Positions 19,058-27,966 of a stretch of 64,000 nt of DNA are shown in pieces; position 1 is the stretch's first letter; every line of letters starts with the position of its first letter. Below the pieces are notes generated by a model that saw only the letters and a program-made list of their open reading frames with translations, searched no databases and was not told where the DNA came from. Source of the stretch: Bacteroidaceae bacterium (lineage in GTDB: Bacteria; Bacteroidota; Bacteroidia; Bacteroidales; Bacteroidaceae); NCBI GenBank assembly GCA_017938245.1, contig JAGBBX010000062.1:1-64000 (forward strand), in the 5' to 3' direction. Both the position numbers and the translations under genes were made by a program.

Positions 19058-20518
19058 ATGGAAAAAACTGTTTCTAAAGATAAAACTCCCTCTCTCTTTG
19101 TCTCGCTTGTACCTATTGCGGTGCTTGCAACTATTCTTGTTGTTGTAGCAGCTTGTACGGGTGGCGATATTCTTGCCGGTGGTAGTCAGGTGGCGATGCT
19201 TGTTTCGGCTGCTGTGGCGGCGACATTGGCAATGAAAATCTATCGTGTTCGCTGGAAGGTTATGGAGGAGCGAATAATAAAAAGTGTCGAATCATCTACA
19301 ATTTCTATTCTGGTGTTGTTGCTCATTGGTGCAATCTCGGGAACGTGGATGCTTAGCGGTATTGTCCCTACAATGATATATTATGGTTTACAGGTGATGG
19401 AGCCTGCTCTTTTTCTCTTTGCAGCCTGCCTAATCTCGGCGGTGGTAAGTCTTGTCACAGGCAGTTCTTGGACAACCTGTGCTACTGTCGGGGTGGCATT
19501 TATGGGAATTGGGTACTCCATTGGCTTCCCGGCCTGGTGGACTGCAGGTGCCATTATCTCGGGAGCCTATTTTGGCGATAAGATGTCACCGCTCTCCGAT
19601 ACTACTGTGCTTGCTTCGTCTACGGCAGGGGTAACGCTTTTCTCACATATACGTTACCTCATATATACAACTTTTCCCTCGATGGCTATAGCCCTCGTAA
19701 TATATGCTGTTGCAGGGTTTTATATCTATGAGGGTGTCGATGCTGTAGATGACGGGCTATCCGAGGCGCTTGGCAGTTCGTTCAATATCAGTGGTTGGCT
19801 ACTGTTGGTTCCTCTCATTACATTCGTGCTTATCGTACGTCGTGTTCCGGTGCTTATAACACTCTTTATTTCGGTGGTAGCAGCCTCGGTGGCAATGCTC
19901 ATTATGCAGCCCGATGTTGTTGCGAGTTTGGGTGGCGCTGCGCAAGGCTCCTTTGCAGTCTCGGTAACGGCGGTGCTTACAGCGGTGTGCAATTCCACAG
20001 CTATTGAGACCGGTAACGAAACGTTGAATGCTCTTGTTACAACAGGTGGAATGTCGGGGATGCTGAATACGATATGGCTCATACTTTCGGCAATGTGCTT
20101 TGGTGGTGTACTAATGGGCAGCGGAATGGCAAGCACCATAACACGTTATATCTTGAAAGGGGTGCGTGGCGTTGTCGGTGCTGTTTCTACTACCGTTTTT
20201 TCGGGAATGTTCTTTAATCTTTGCACTGCCGATCAATATATGTCTATTATTCTTACTTGTGACCTTAATAAAGAGGGATTCGACCGATTGGGAATAGACC
20301 GACGGGTGCTTAGTCGTGCCACCGAGGATTCGGCTACTGTGTTATCGGTTCTTATCCCGTGGAATAGTTGCGGTATTGCGCAGAGTGCTGTTCTTGGAAT
20401 ATCAACTGTCGCATATTTTCCTTTCTGTTTCTTTAATTTGATTAGTCCTATAATGTCTGTTGTCGTAGCTGTATTAGGATACAAAATTATTTACAAAAAG
20501 GATGAAAAAATTGAATAA
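19058..20518 (+). CDS. NhaC-family Na+/H+ antiporter
   Basis: A 486-residue inner-membrane protein with about 11-12 hydrophobic segments. SSWTTCATVGVAFMGIG, the region with DKMSPLSDTTVLAS, and AVCNSTAIETGNETLN match the NhaC family, in which conserved Asp and Thr residues line the ion path. It starts 9 bp after the SpoIID-like gene and is probably the third gene of that operon. It exchanges sodium for protons, though some relatives move organic acids. Confidence 0.85.
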   Translation: MEKTVSKDKTPSLFVSLVPIAVLATILVVVAACTGGDILAGGSQVAMLVSAAVAATLAMKIYRVRWKVMEERIIKSVESSTISILVLLLIGAISGTWMLSGIVPTMIYYGLQVMEPALFLFAACLISAVVSLVTGSSWTTCATVGVAFMGIGYSIGFPAWWTAGAIISGAYFGDKMSPLSDTTVLASSTAGVTLFSHIRYLIYTTFPSMAIALVIYAVAGFYIYEGVDAVDDGLSEALGSSFNISGWLLLVPLITFVLIVRRVPVLITLFISVVAASVAMLIMQPDVVASLGGAAQGSFAVSVTAVLTAVCNSTAIETGNETLNALVTTGGMSGMLNTIWLILSAMCFGGVLMGSGMASTITRYILKGVRGVVGAVSTTVFSGMFFNLCTADQYMSIILTCDLNKEGFDRLGIDRRVLSRATEDSATVLSVLIPWNSCGIAQSAVLGISTVAYFPFCFFNLISPIMSVVVAVLGYKIIYKKDEKIE

Positions 20519-20583
20519 GGTTAATATTCTTTACAGTTTTATATATTTCGACATTTGAATTTTGCCATTTTATGTTCATTTAG

Positions 20584-20613
20584 TTTGCTTTTGAGACTTT
20601 TTTTGTATCTTCG
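20584..20613 (+). promoter_or_regulatory. Promoter of the GT4 gene
   Basis: TTTG (20584-20587), 18 bp, TATCTTCG (20606-20613), leaving a leader of about 130 bases before the ATG at 20749. Confidence 0.6.
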
Positions 20614-20748
20614 CGCATTTGTGTAAAATAACCTGCCACATAGAAAGGCTGGCGTGTTTTAATATTATCATTTTATATAATAAAACAGATATAATTCCGT
20701 TAAAGGATTAAAGGAGTGCAGATACTCGGATAAACACAGACAAAGGCG

Positions 20749-21954
20749 ATGAAGATACTATTCTTGACAGATAATTTCCCTCCCGAGGTAAATGCCCCGG
20801 CAACAAGAACCTATGAGCATTGTCGCGAGTGGGCAGCTGCGGGACACGAGGTGACTGTTATAACCTGTTTCCCCAATTATCCCATAGGCAAGGTGTACGA
20901 TGGTTATAAAAACTCGTGGAAGAAAACCGAGTGGATAGATGGCATAAAGGTTGTACGTGTGTGGACTTATATAACATCCAACAGTGGTTTCCTTAAAAGG
21001 GTTATCGACTATATAAGTTTCTCTATAACATCATTTCTCGATGGACTTTTCCGTGATTGCGATATTATCGTTGCCACATCGCCTCAGTTCTTTACAGCAC
21101 TCTCGGGACGCACTTTGCATTTCTTTAAACGTAAACCCTGGGTGATGGAGGTGCGCGACCTTTGGCCCGACTCAATAAAGACGGTGGGTGCAATGAACGA
21201 TGGCATTGTACTGCGCTATTTCTCAAAAGAAGAACTTTGGTGTTACCGCTCGGCAAAAAAAATAGTAGTGGTAACAAATTCTTTCAAAAACGCGATTGTA
21301 AAGAAAGGTATTTCACCCGATAAAATTGAGGTTGTGAAGAACGGAGCCAACCTTGAACGTTTCTATCCGCGTGAAAAATCACAGGAACTGATGCGCTCTT
21401 TGGGGCTCGAAGGCAAGCGAGTGCTTGGTTATATTGGAACGTTGGGAATGGCGCATAAGATAGATTTTTTGCTCGACTGCGTCAAGGAGCTTAAGGATTA
21501 CTCTTTGCTTATAATGGGTGAGGGTGCCGAGAAAGAAAAAATTAAACAGAAAATAAAAGAGGAGAATATTACCAATGCGGTATTGCTCGACTCTGTTCCC
21601 AAAGATAAGGTTGCCGATTATATTGCTTTACAAGATGCAGCTGTTATAAATCTTCGTCGCGACCCACTATTTAAAACTGTTATACCATCTAAGATATTCG
21701 AGACTGCTGCAATGCAGGTTCCAATTCTCTTGGGTGTCGATGGTGAGGCGCGCGAAATTGTCGAGCAATATGGTGCCGGATTGTTTTATGAGCCCGAGGA
21801 TAAAACCTATTTTATTGAGAAACTGAATACTCTCTTTGGCTCGGAACAGTTGTATGTCAATTGTCGTAAAGGTGGCGAGAAATTAGCCACTGATTATGAT
21901 AGAAAAAGATTGGCACAGAATATGTTGAATATATTGTGCGAGATAAAACGATAA
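20749..21954 (+). CDS. Glycosyltransferase family 4 (WcaI/WbuB-like)
   Basis: A 401-residue enzyme with the GT-B fold. It starts MKILFLTDNFPPEVNAPATR, the donor-side domain follows VLGYIGTLGMAHK (residues about 224-236), and there is a C-terminal FETAAMQVPILLGVDGEAREIVE motif whose glutamates bind the nucleotide-sugar. Relatives add sugars during capsule or LPS assembly. No other polysaccharide genes surround it, so its product cannot be named. Confidence 0.85.
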   Translation: MKILFLTDNFPPEVNAPATRTYEHCREWAAAGHEVTVITCFPNYPIGKVYDGYKNSWKKTEWIDGIKVVRVWTYITSNSGFLKRVIDYISFSITSFLDGLFRDCDIIVATSPQFFTALSGRTLHFFKRKPWVMEVRDLWPDSIKTVGAMNDGIVLRYFSKEELWCYRSAKKIVVVTNSFKNAIVKKGISPDKIEVVKNGANLERFYPREKSQELMRSLGLEGKRVLGYIGTLGMAHKIDFLLDCVKELKDYSLLIMGEGAEKEKIKQKIKEENITNAVLLDSVPKDKVADYIALQDAAVINLRRDPLFKTVIPSKIFETAAMQVPILLGVDGEAREIVEQYGAGLFYEPEDKTYFIEKLNTLFGSEQLYVNCRKGGEKLATDYDRKRLAQNMLNILCEIKR

Positions 21955-21972
21955 TTCCGAAAACAGTATATT

Positions 21973-22350
21973 ATGCAGAAACAGAACTTCGAGAAATTCT
22001 ATGCACACACAGTTGCTTGTGACTTTCTAGCTGCTTGTGGCGATAATATAGATGCCAAGAATGCAGTTGTCTCGCTTTATCTGTCGTGCGAGCAGGATTC
22101 TTTTATCGAGTATGGCGATTTTCATTGCGACAGTTTTGCCAACGAGTTTCACGAATTGCTTGTTGGTGACGGCTACCTTGAACCCGATGGCGGTATTGCC
22201 GATAAGGTAGAACGTATTCTCTGCTGGCAGGTGTGGGTTAATTTTCTCAAGAATGGTCATCCTTACGCAGGAGTGCATCTGTATAATTTTACCGATGAGG
22301 GTATAGAGGAGATAAACGACTATGTTAAGTTTTCTGCAGTAGAGGAATAA
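21973..22350 (+). CDS. Hypothetical protein
   Basis: A 125-residue acidic protein, soluble and of unknown family. It starts 18 bp after the GT4 gene and is probably cotranscribed. A hairpin with T run (22390-22417) ends the unit. Confidence 0.65.
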   Translation: MQKQNFEKFYAHTVACDFLAACGDNIDAKNAVVSLYLSCEQDSFIEYGDFHCDSFANEFHELLVGDGYLEPDGGIADKVERILCWQVWVNFLKNGHPYAGVHLYNFTDEGIEEINDYVKFSAVEE

Positions 22351-22389
22351 AAAACTCTCTTTAGAATCTCTTTTGTATAGTAGTATAAA

Positions 22390-22417
22390 GTATGCTCTTT
22401 GGTAGAGTATACCTTTT
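22390..22417 (+). terminator. Terminator
   Basis: GTATGCTCT pairs with AGAGTATAC (one G-U pair) over a 5-base loop and is followed by CTTTTT. Confidence 0.65.
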
Positions 22418-22584
22418 TGTGCTCAATATGGACTCATTTTGAAAGTTCTAAAAAAGTTGCTCCAAAAATTGAATTTTTTCCCTTTTGTGACTATATTATA
22501 TATGTAATTTGAAATTTGCCGGAGAGTATCTCGAGAATAGTTCTTCCGCGTTTGTCAAGTAATAAAAAATATAGAATATATCTT

Positions 22585-22711
22585 ATGGGAAAAAGAAAAT
22601 TGTTTTTTGATATGGATGGTGTGCCACTTATTTGTGAGCGATACCCGATTGAAAATGGACAAGCTTAAAGCATCGGGTGAGGATGATGAGTCGGAATATT
22701 ATGCAGATTGA
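22585..22711 (+). pseudogene. Remnant of a HAD-type 5'-nucleotidase-like gene
   Basis: An ATG at 22585 opens a frame reading MGKRKLFFDMDGV, the usual start of a small HAD hydrolase, but the frame stops at 22668. A second frame (22655-22711) reads MDKLKASGEDDESEYYAD and then stops. It may be the other end of the same gene, which would mean the middle has been deleted. Nothing else in 22418-22713 looks coding. Confidence 0.45.
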
Positions 22712-22713
22712 CT

Positions 22714-23364
22714 ATGACAGATTCAAAAGAGAAACTTTACAAAGAAGAAAATGTTGTTTTTCCGCAAGGGAAAATAATACTGCTCGACGGAAGAGAATTG
22801 GAGTGTTTCCCGCGTAAGGAGGGAGATTGCAAAAAGGTGGATTGTAATAACCTGGAATTTGATACTACCGGCAGGTATCTCTCATTTGGTAAAAAGAGAA
22901 ACCGTTCAAAGGATTATGTCGAGAATTTAGAGTTGTTCTTAGAAAAACAACTGTTTGTGGAAAATGCTTTTCTACTGTTGCAGAACAAGGAACGTATTTT
23001 GCAGGATAGTCGTATGTTCCTTGCTCCGGTGGCGATTGAGAGTGGCCTTGCTTATACCGGTACATCGGGGTTTAGAAATCCTACGGTGGGGGTCTACCTT
23101 GAATGGTGGAATGTTTGCAAGGACGCTTTGATGACCGATGAAAATGGGGGCAGAAGTCTGGTGTACCGCTTGGCAGGCAGCCCGCTTAGCGGTGTGAACA
23201 GATGTGCGTCAATACGCGAAGATGGCAAGGAGGAAATAGTGAACCTGCGCCCTTTCAGCGACTATTGGCGTTCTTTTATCAAGATAAACCGGCGCTACAG
23301 CGAGGCAAAGTCGTGGTACGAAGCGTTTACCTTGCAGCAAGTTGTTGAGATGTTGCAGAAGTAG
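22714..23364 (+). CDS. Hypothetical protein
   Basis: A 216-residue soluble protein. I place the start at the ATG at 22714 because the only longer option uses a TTG. The sequence has a beta-strand-rich N-terminus (KIILLDGRELECFP) and a helical C-terminus. A central stretch, GTSGFRNPTVGVYLEWW and YRLAGSPLSGVNRCASI, looks conserved but I do not recognise it. It follows the decayed HAD gene directly, so it may once have been in its operon. Confidence 0.65.
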   Translation: MTDSKEKLYKEENVVFPQGKIILLDGRELECFPRKEGDCKKVDCNNLEFDTTGRYLSFGKKRNRSKDYVENLELFLEKQLFVENAFLLLQNKERILQDSRMFLAPVAIESGLAYTGTSGFRNPTVGVYLEWWNVCKDALMTDENGGRSLVYRLAGSPLSGVNRCASIREDGKEEIVNLRPFSDYWRSFIKINRRYSEAKSWYEAFTLQQVVEMLQK

Positions 23365-23381
23365 GTCGGTTATAATTGGAA

Positions 23382-23867
23382 TTATACCTCCTCTGACTCA
23401 ACTTCGCAACCTCTGAAAAGAAACTCTTTTTCGGCAACATCCTTTGTGAAACAGTAGAAAGTAAGCTCTCCGGTAGAGCATACCTCGCCGTTGTGGGCAA
23501 TAGATGCCTCCATAAATACAAAGTTGCGTTTCACCTGTTTTACACGTGTGCGAATCTCCAATGTGACGTCGCTACCGGTTGGAATGGGCTTTTTGTATTT
23601 GATGTTAAGGTTGGTGGTCATTCCCGATGTCTGGAACTTACGTGAGATGAGCCATCCTGCACACTCGTCGATAAGTGTGGCCTGTATGCCTCCGTGCAGT
23701 GTCTTTAGCCATCCTTGGTAGTTGTCGTCGGGCGACCAGAAAGAGACAATATCGTCGCCATCCTCGTAGAACTCCATCTTCAGTCCGTAAGGGTTGTTGG
23801 GTGCGCAGGCAAAGCAGTTGTATCCTTTTTCCATTAAGGGTAAAAAGGGATTGATAATCTTTTTCAT
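23382..23867 (-). CDS. PaaI-type hotdog thioesterase
   Basis: A 161-residue hotdog-fold protein. The signature LHGGIQATLIDECAGW (about residues 57-72) carries the catalytic-type His-Gly-Gly, and NIKYKKPIPTGSDVTLE follows as in PaaI-like acyl-CoA thioesterases. The N-terminal CFACAPNNPYGLKM is common in this subfamily. It hydrolyses an acyl- or aryl-CoA, which is not known more precisely. It is convergent with the upstream hypothetical gene, only 17 bp apart. Confidence 0.8.
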   Translation of the reverse strand: MKKIINPFLPLMEKGYNCFACAPNNPYGLKMEFYEDGDDIVSFWSPDDNYQGWLKTLHGGIQATLIDECAGWLISRKFQTSGMTTNLNIKYKKPIPTGSDVTLEIRTRVKQVKRNFVFMEASIAHNGEVCSTGELTFYCFTKDVAEKEFLFRGCEVESEEV

Positions 23868-23983
23868 AATGTATGTTGTTTGTTTTTGACCTCTATTGAT
23901 GATTGCATCTTGTTCATAAAAACCTTTTGCGAGGCAAAATTATGAAAAAGCAGCGGTAACTCCAAATTTCGTTTATCATTAAA

Positions 23984-24014
23984 TTTGTTAAGAAAGAGTT
24001 CCTTGTTATCTTTG
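23984..24014 (+). promoter_or_regulatory. Promoter of the DUF1349 gene
   Basis: TTTG (23984-23987), 19 bp, TATCTTTG (24007-24014), 29 bp before the ATG at 24044. Full consensus. Confidence 0.7.
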
Positions 24015-24043
24015 CCGATGTAACCTATTTACGTTAATCAAAT

Positions 24044-24694
24044 ATGAAAAGGTATTTTCTTACATTAATTTTTTGTATGACAATTATGGTATCATCGGCA
24101 CAGTCACTTGAAAAAATGCAGTGGTTCAACGAACCTGAGAGTTGGACAATAGATAATGGTAAATTGGTAATGGATGTAACACCGCAGAGCGACTATTGGC
24201 GAGTATCACACTATGGCTTTACAGTGGACGATGCTCCTTTTCTTTACACACTGCGTGGAGGCGAGTTCGAGGTAAAAGTGAAAATATCGGGAAAGTATAA
24301 GGTGCGCTTCGACCAAGCCGGACTTATGCTCAGAATAGATAAGGAGAATTACGTAAAGGCCGGAATAGAGTTTGTCGATGGAAAATATAATCTTAGTGCT
24401 GTTGTAACACACGGAACAAGCGATTGGAGTGTCATAAAATTGGATGAACCGGTAGATTTTGTGTGGATTAAGGCTGTGAGAAGGCTCGATGCAATAGAGA
24501 TTTTCTACTCCTTCGACGATGAGGAATATACTATGATGCGCAACTGCTGGATGCAGGATAATACTCCTATTATGGTGGGAATGATGGCTGCTTGTCCCGA
24601 TGGAAACGGTTTCGAGGCTACATTCGAGGAGTTTAAGATAAAGCATCTTCCCGACCGGCGTCGTCTGCAATGGCTGAAAAACAATCAGGAATAA
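24044..24694 (+). CDS. DUF1349 family exported protein
   Basis: A 216-residue protein with signal peptide (cleavage after SSAQ, residue 19). The rest is a jelly-roll domain of the DUF1349 type: WFNEPESWTIDNGKLVMDVTPQSDYW, FDQAGLMLRIDKENYVKAGIEF and MVGMMAACPDG are the family blocks. Related folds bind sugars, and enzymatic activity is not established. It ends within one base of a short inverted-repeat element. Confidence 0.75.
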   Translation: MKRYFLTLIFCMTIMVSSAQSLEKMQWFNEPESWTIDNGKLVMDVTPQSDYWRVSHYGFTVDDAPFLYTLRGGEFEVKVKISGKYKVRFDQAGLMLRIDKENYVKAGIEFVDGKYNLSAVVTHGTSDWSVIKLDEPVDFVWIKAVRRLDAIEIFYSFDDEEYTMMRNCWMQDNTPIMVGMMAACPDGNGFEATFEEFKIKHLPDRRRLQWLKNNQE

Positions 24695-24774
24695 GAAACT
24701 GTTTAAATTTCTTTCGAAAAAAATGATTACATTGACCTATAAAAATTTCAAGGACATAAATTTAAACAGCTTCT
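24694..24774. repeat. 81-bp element with 17-bp terminal inverted repeats
   Basis: AGAAACTGTTTAAATTT (24694-24710) is matched in inverse by 24758-24774 with one difference. The interior has no gene. It could be a tiny non-autonomous insertion element or a weak terminator structure. No convincing target-site duplication is visible. Confidence 0.5.
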
Positions 24775-24805
24775 AAATAGTTTGTACTATAAAATCAATA
24801 GAAAA

Positions 24806-25948
24806 ATGACGTTGAAAGAAAAAGAGAATGTTGGTTGGATAGACCTGCTTCGTGTGGCAGCTTGTCTGCTTGTGGTTTTTTCGCATAGTTGTGACCCCTT
24901 TGTAGCTCATTTCGATGACAATAGGGATATGTTCACGACAGGTGTCTTTGCCGGGAGTCTTGTGCGCCCCTGTGTGCCTCTCTTTGCAATGATGACTGCG
25001 GTTCTTCTACTGCCAATAAAGCCGGGTACGACAGTAAATGAGTTTTATAAAAAACGTATAGGTCGTATTATAAAACCACTTATATTTTGGTCGCTTGCAT
25101 TGCCGTTGATGGCATTCTGCTATTTTACAGCTATAAGCCCCGAGACCGCAAATCCGCAACTTTCGGTCAGTGATTATACATCGGCAACACTTGTACAACG
25201 TCTCTATACATTTGTCTTTAACTTTAATTTCGATACAATTCCTCTGTGGTATCTTTATATGCTCATTGGACTCTATCTTATAATGCCAATCATAAGCTGC
25301 TGGCTTAATCAGGCATCACAGAAAGAGATAAAGACGGTGCTTTATATTTGGGGTGCTACACTCTTTTTGCCTTATATAAAGATGGTGGCACCGATGCTTG
25401 GATACGCCGGTAACTATGGCCATATGGGGCTCTTAGGAGAGTGCGACTGGAATGTGTATGGAACATTCTACTACGTGTCGGGTTTTATCGGCTATCTGAT
25501 TCTTGCCTATTATCTGAAGAGATATCCTCTCGATTGGAGCTGGAAGAAGATGACTCTTATATGTCTGCCTATGTTTGCAGTGGGATATGCCGTAACTTCT
25601 GTAGGATACATAATTACAAATGATTATTTCCCTGGTAATTACGCCTACCTCGAAATCCTGTGGTATTTTACAGGAATAAATGTATTTATGATGACTTTTC
25701 CCATCTTTGTGGCAGTGCAGAAACTGAATGTTAAGTCGCATAAATGGCTGTCGCAGGCAGCAAAACTTACTTTTGGCGTATATCTGTGTCACTTTACATT
25801 TACATTCCTTAGTTACGACCTTTACAATATACCGTCGTTGCCATACGTTGTGCGTATATTGCTTGCCGCAGCCACTACGGCAACAATAAGTTTCACTCTT
25901 GTGTGGATACTATCAAAATTCCGACTGACAAAGGTGTTTGTGAGCTAA
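24806..25948 (+). CDS. Acyltransferase 3 family membrane protein
   Basis: A 380-residue integral membrane protein with about ten hydrophobic helices. The N-terminal GWIDLLRVAACLLVVFSHS is the family signature, with the catalytic-type His in the first helix region, and RPCVPLFAMMTAVLLLP follows. Members O-acetylate polysaccharides, peptidoglycan or lipids. I start at the ATG at 24806 because the upstream extension needs a TTG. No partner genes indicate its substrate. Confidence 0.8.
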   Translation: MTLKEKENVGWIDLLRVAACLLVVFSHSCDPFVAHFDDNRDMFTTGVFAGSLVRPCVPLFAMMTAVLLLPIKPGTTVNEFYKKRIGRIIKPLIFWSLALPLMAFCYFTAISPETANPQLSVSDYTSATLVQRLYTFVFNFNFDTIPLWYLYMLIGLYLIMPIISCWLNQASQKEIKTVLYIWGATLFLPYIKMVAPMLGYAGNYGHMGLLGECDWNVYGTFYYVSGFIGYLILAYYLKRYPLDWSWKKMTLICLPMFAVGYAVTSVGYIITNDYFPGNYAYLEILWYFTGINVFMMTFPIFVAVQKLNVKSHKWLSQAAKLTFGVYLCHFTFTFLSYDLYNIPSLPYVVRILLAAATTATISFTLVWILSKFRLTKVFVS

Positions 25949-25984
25949 AGTCGGTAAATCTTCTGTTTTTATTGAGTGTTTCTC

Positions 25985-26015
25985 TTTGTGAATTTTGTGC
26001 ATTATCTTATATTTG
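25985..26015 (+). promoter_or_regulatory. Promoter of the small exported protein gene
   Basis: TTTG (25985-25988), 19 bp, TATATTTG (26008-26015), 17 bp before the ATG at 26033, so the leader is only about ten bases. Confidence 0.7.
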
Positions 26016-26032
26016 CTAAAAAACTTACCATT

Positions 26033-26587
26033 ATGAGAAGGATTATAACTTTTATTTTTACTTTTTTCTGTGTAGCGGCTGTCTCTGCTCAACACGCTTT
26101 CGAAGATTATGTGTGCTACGATGGTGTCCCAGGGTTCTGTAATTCAAAGTATTATACCTATAGCGAAGAGAAAACGTTTGAGGCAAAAGCCGTCCTTGCT
26201 GCTACGGTATCTCCTGTTGTTGGTAATGTGAGGTTATCTACCGCGTCTGTCCCTGCTCAGTTGTATATTTTGCCCGACCCTGAGGCTGTGTACGACCGCA
26301 GCTACAAAATATATGCAATGGAATTTGGCGGCTATAAGGTTGAATATACTGTGTATGCCAATGCCGACAAACTTATGGTTGGATATGGAGGAAAAGAGTA
26401 TTGGTTCGATTGCATTAATGGCGCTTGCGATGTTTACATAAAGAATCTTTCGCACCAGTATATAAATTATGATAATGGTGAAGAACTTATTCTTCTTGTT
26501 ACGAACAATTTTCCGATGATGGCATTGGATGGTACAACTATTACTCTTAAAAAAGGAAGTAAGTTCCGTTTTAGAGTCTACGAGTGA
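26033..26587 (+). CDS. Small exported protein of unknown function
   Basis: A 184-residue protein with a signal peptide (MRRIITFIFTFFCVAAVSAQ). The ATG at 26033 is chosen over one at 25976 because it gives a proper signal peptide and follows a full-consensus promoter at the usual distance. The mature part is beta-rich. No family is recognised. It is the last host-type gene before the phage. Confidence 0.7.
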   Translation: MRRIITFIFTFFCVAAVSAQHAFEDYVCYDGVPGFCNSKYYTYSEEKTFEAKAVLAATVSPVVGNVRLSTASVPAQLYILPDPEAVYDRSYKIYAMEFGGYKVEYTVYANADKLMVGYGGKEYWFDCINGACDVYIKNLSHQYINYDNGEELILLVTNNFPMMALDGTTITLKKGSKFRFRVYE

Positions 26588-26801
26588 TTGTATCACGTTT
26601 AAGAGGTGAAAAGAACTATATAGCAATTATATATACAAAATTGCCGATAAATAAAGAACACTAAAGTTGGGCTTTAAAATGAAAATACTGTAGCGAAAAG
26701 AATGAATTTGAGGCTCTACGATTATGGCTGAATTTTCGTGAAAATTGGCAAACTTGATTTGCATTTTAGGCAGGTTGGTTTGCACTTGGTTTGCATTTTT
26801 T

Positions 26802-26838
26802 GTCTTTTTCAGTCTTTTTTTGTCTTTCTCTGTCTGCT
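26802..26838 (+). repeat. Helically phased array of GTCTTTT
   Basis: GTC begins at 26802, 26812, 26822 and 26832, exactly 10 bases apart. The first two units are full GTCTTTT, the third is GTCTTTC and the fourth GTCTGCT. The same heptamer forms the upstream element of the phage promoters. Confidence 0.55.
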
Positions 26839-26964
26839 CAATAGTTAAACAAAAAATAAATTTAAGTTACGACTATCTAATAAATAAACTATTGATATTC
26901 CTTTAATTACCTCGTTTTAAGCATATGAAAAAAGGAAAGTAAGATAAAAAACTTACTTTCCCCT

Positions 26965-27063
26965 TTGTGATTCCGTTGCGATTACTCGTGATTCCGAAGC
27001 GTTCTTTGTGATTCCGCTGCAATCATTCGTGATTCCGAAGCGTTCTTTGTGATTCCGGAGCGT
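26965..27063. repeat. Five GTGATTCCG repeats at 20/21-bp period
   Basis: GTGATTCCG starts at 26967, 26988, 27008, 27029 and 27049 (steps of 21, 20, 21, 20). Each is followed by two variable bases and usually GCG. Two-turn spacing suggests binding of one protein face, as in iterons or multi-site operators. Confidence 0.75.
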
Positions 27064-27268
27064 TTATCCGTATCATAAGGCGCAAGTTCGTTATATCTTA
27101 TTGTCTATCAATGAATTTTTTTTGCTGATAGTCCTGCTATTTCAAATATCAATTATCATCATTTTCACTTGGTTTGCAACTTGGTTTGCACCTTTGTTAG
27201 TTGGTTTGCAAGTTTGTTAGACAAAGATAGCAAATTTGGGTAACATATACAAATTCCCACCCACCTTT

Positions 27269-27317
27269 ATAGCGTCTTGGGAGCGAAAATTTTCGCTTTC
27301 AAGACGCTATTTTTTTA
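27269..27317 (+). terminator. Strong terminator at the phage left edge
   Basis: ATAGCGTCTT pairs with AAGACGCTAT, continued by an inner GAGCGAAAA/TTTTCGCTTTC stem, followed by T7. It would insulate phage genes from host transcription. Confidence 0.8.
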
Positions 27318-27361
27318 CACTTTTTAAGGTTCACGATACAGAAAATGAGATTTATGCCAAA

Positions 27362-27395
27362 GGTCTTTTATGACTTTTTTGCCCCCTCTACTTTT
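27362..27395 (+). promoter_or_regulatory. Phage-type promoter, 26-bp variant, leftmost
   Basis: GTCTTTTA (27362) and TACTTTTG (27388-27395) are 26 bases apart, one less than the eight phage promoters with 27. The first gene starts 102 bp after the box, a longer leader than in the others. Confidence 0.5.
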
Positions 27396-27496
27396 GTACT
27401 GAACAAACTCACTAACGAACATTTCTAACCCTTATTAAGGTTCACAGTTGTTTAATGTTTTTAAGAACTTTTTACAAAACATTATCAACAAATCTT

Positions 27497-27763
27497 ATGA
27501 GGACAAAGAAATTTAGTGCAGAACAGTGTGAATATTTTTCAAAGGTTTTCCCTGTAATGAGCAACACCGAAGTCGCACAGCTTTTGAACGTGAGTGTAAC
27601 AACAGTAAAGAACTATGCAGATATAATGGAGCTGAAGAAAGACCCGGCATATCTTTCAAGTGTAAGAAAACAAGTATCAATTAAAGGTCATTTAGTACGA
27701 TGGACATTATCGAGAACAAAACAAAATGGCTCCGCAGCCTCAAGCGTGGAGAAACGAAAGTAG
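27497..27763 (+). CDS. Small HTH phage protein
   Basis: An 88-residue basic protein beginning MRTKKFSAEQ. A helix-turn-helix is likely in NTEVAQLLNVSVTTVKNYADIM (residues about 24-45). It is the first phage gene. An upstream ATG at 27455 would add 14 residues, but the sequence there is less protein-like. It overlaps the next gene by 64 bases. Probable DNA-binding regulator. Confidence 0.65.
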   Translation: MRTKKFSAEQCEYFSKVFPVMSNTEVAQLLNVSVTTVKNYADIMELKKDPAYLSSVRKQVSIKGHLVRWTLSRTKQNGSAASSVEKRK

Positions 27764-27966
27764 GTCGTTTGGCATCATCAAAAGAGTGTACCACAATGTC
27801 AGTCCTTATATATAGGTGGAACATTGACGAGGGGGCAAGCAAAGGCATACGCATATCTGCTTCATACGATAGGCGCAACTGCCTTGTTACCATTACCGGC
27901 AATGTGATAGACAGTTATAAGGAGTTACGACAAAAAGCGATGAAAGCCTATGCTGAAGCCGAGTGA
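27700..27966 (+). CDS. Small phage protein of unknown function
   Basis: An 88-residue protein (MDIIENKTKW start) that overlaps both neighbours (64 and 17 bases), typical of compact early phage operons. No motif is recognised. Confidence 0.6.
   Translation: MDIIENKTKWLRSLKRGETKVGRLASSKECTTMSVLIYRWNIDEGASKGIRISASYDRRNCLVTITGNVIDSYKELRQKAMKAYAEAE

Larger units (their letters stand above)
26777..27210. repeat. Five dispersed GGTTTGCA iterons
   Basis: Copies begin at 26777, 26788, 27171, 27183 and 27203, mostly in the context TTGGTTTGCA. Spacings of 11, 12 and 20 bases put neighbours close to whole helical turns. Confidence 0.6.
26588..27496. other. Non-coding host-phage junction region with repeat families
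   Basis: No gene is supported over about 900 bases. The stretch contains, left to right, two GGTTTGCA copies (26777, 26788), a four-unit 10-bp GTCTTTT array, five GTGATTCCG repeats, three more GGTTTGCA copies (27171, 27183, 27203), a strong terminator and a phage-type promoter. TTAAGGTTCAC occurs twice (about 27326 and 27436). The integration boundary should lie here, but I cannot place it without the right end. Confidence 0.6.
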
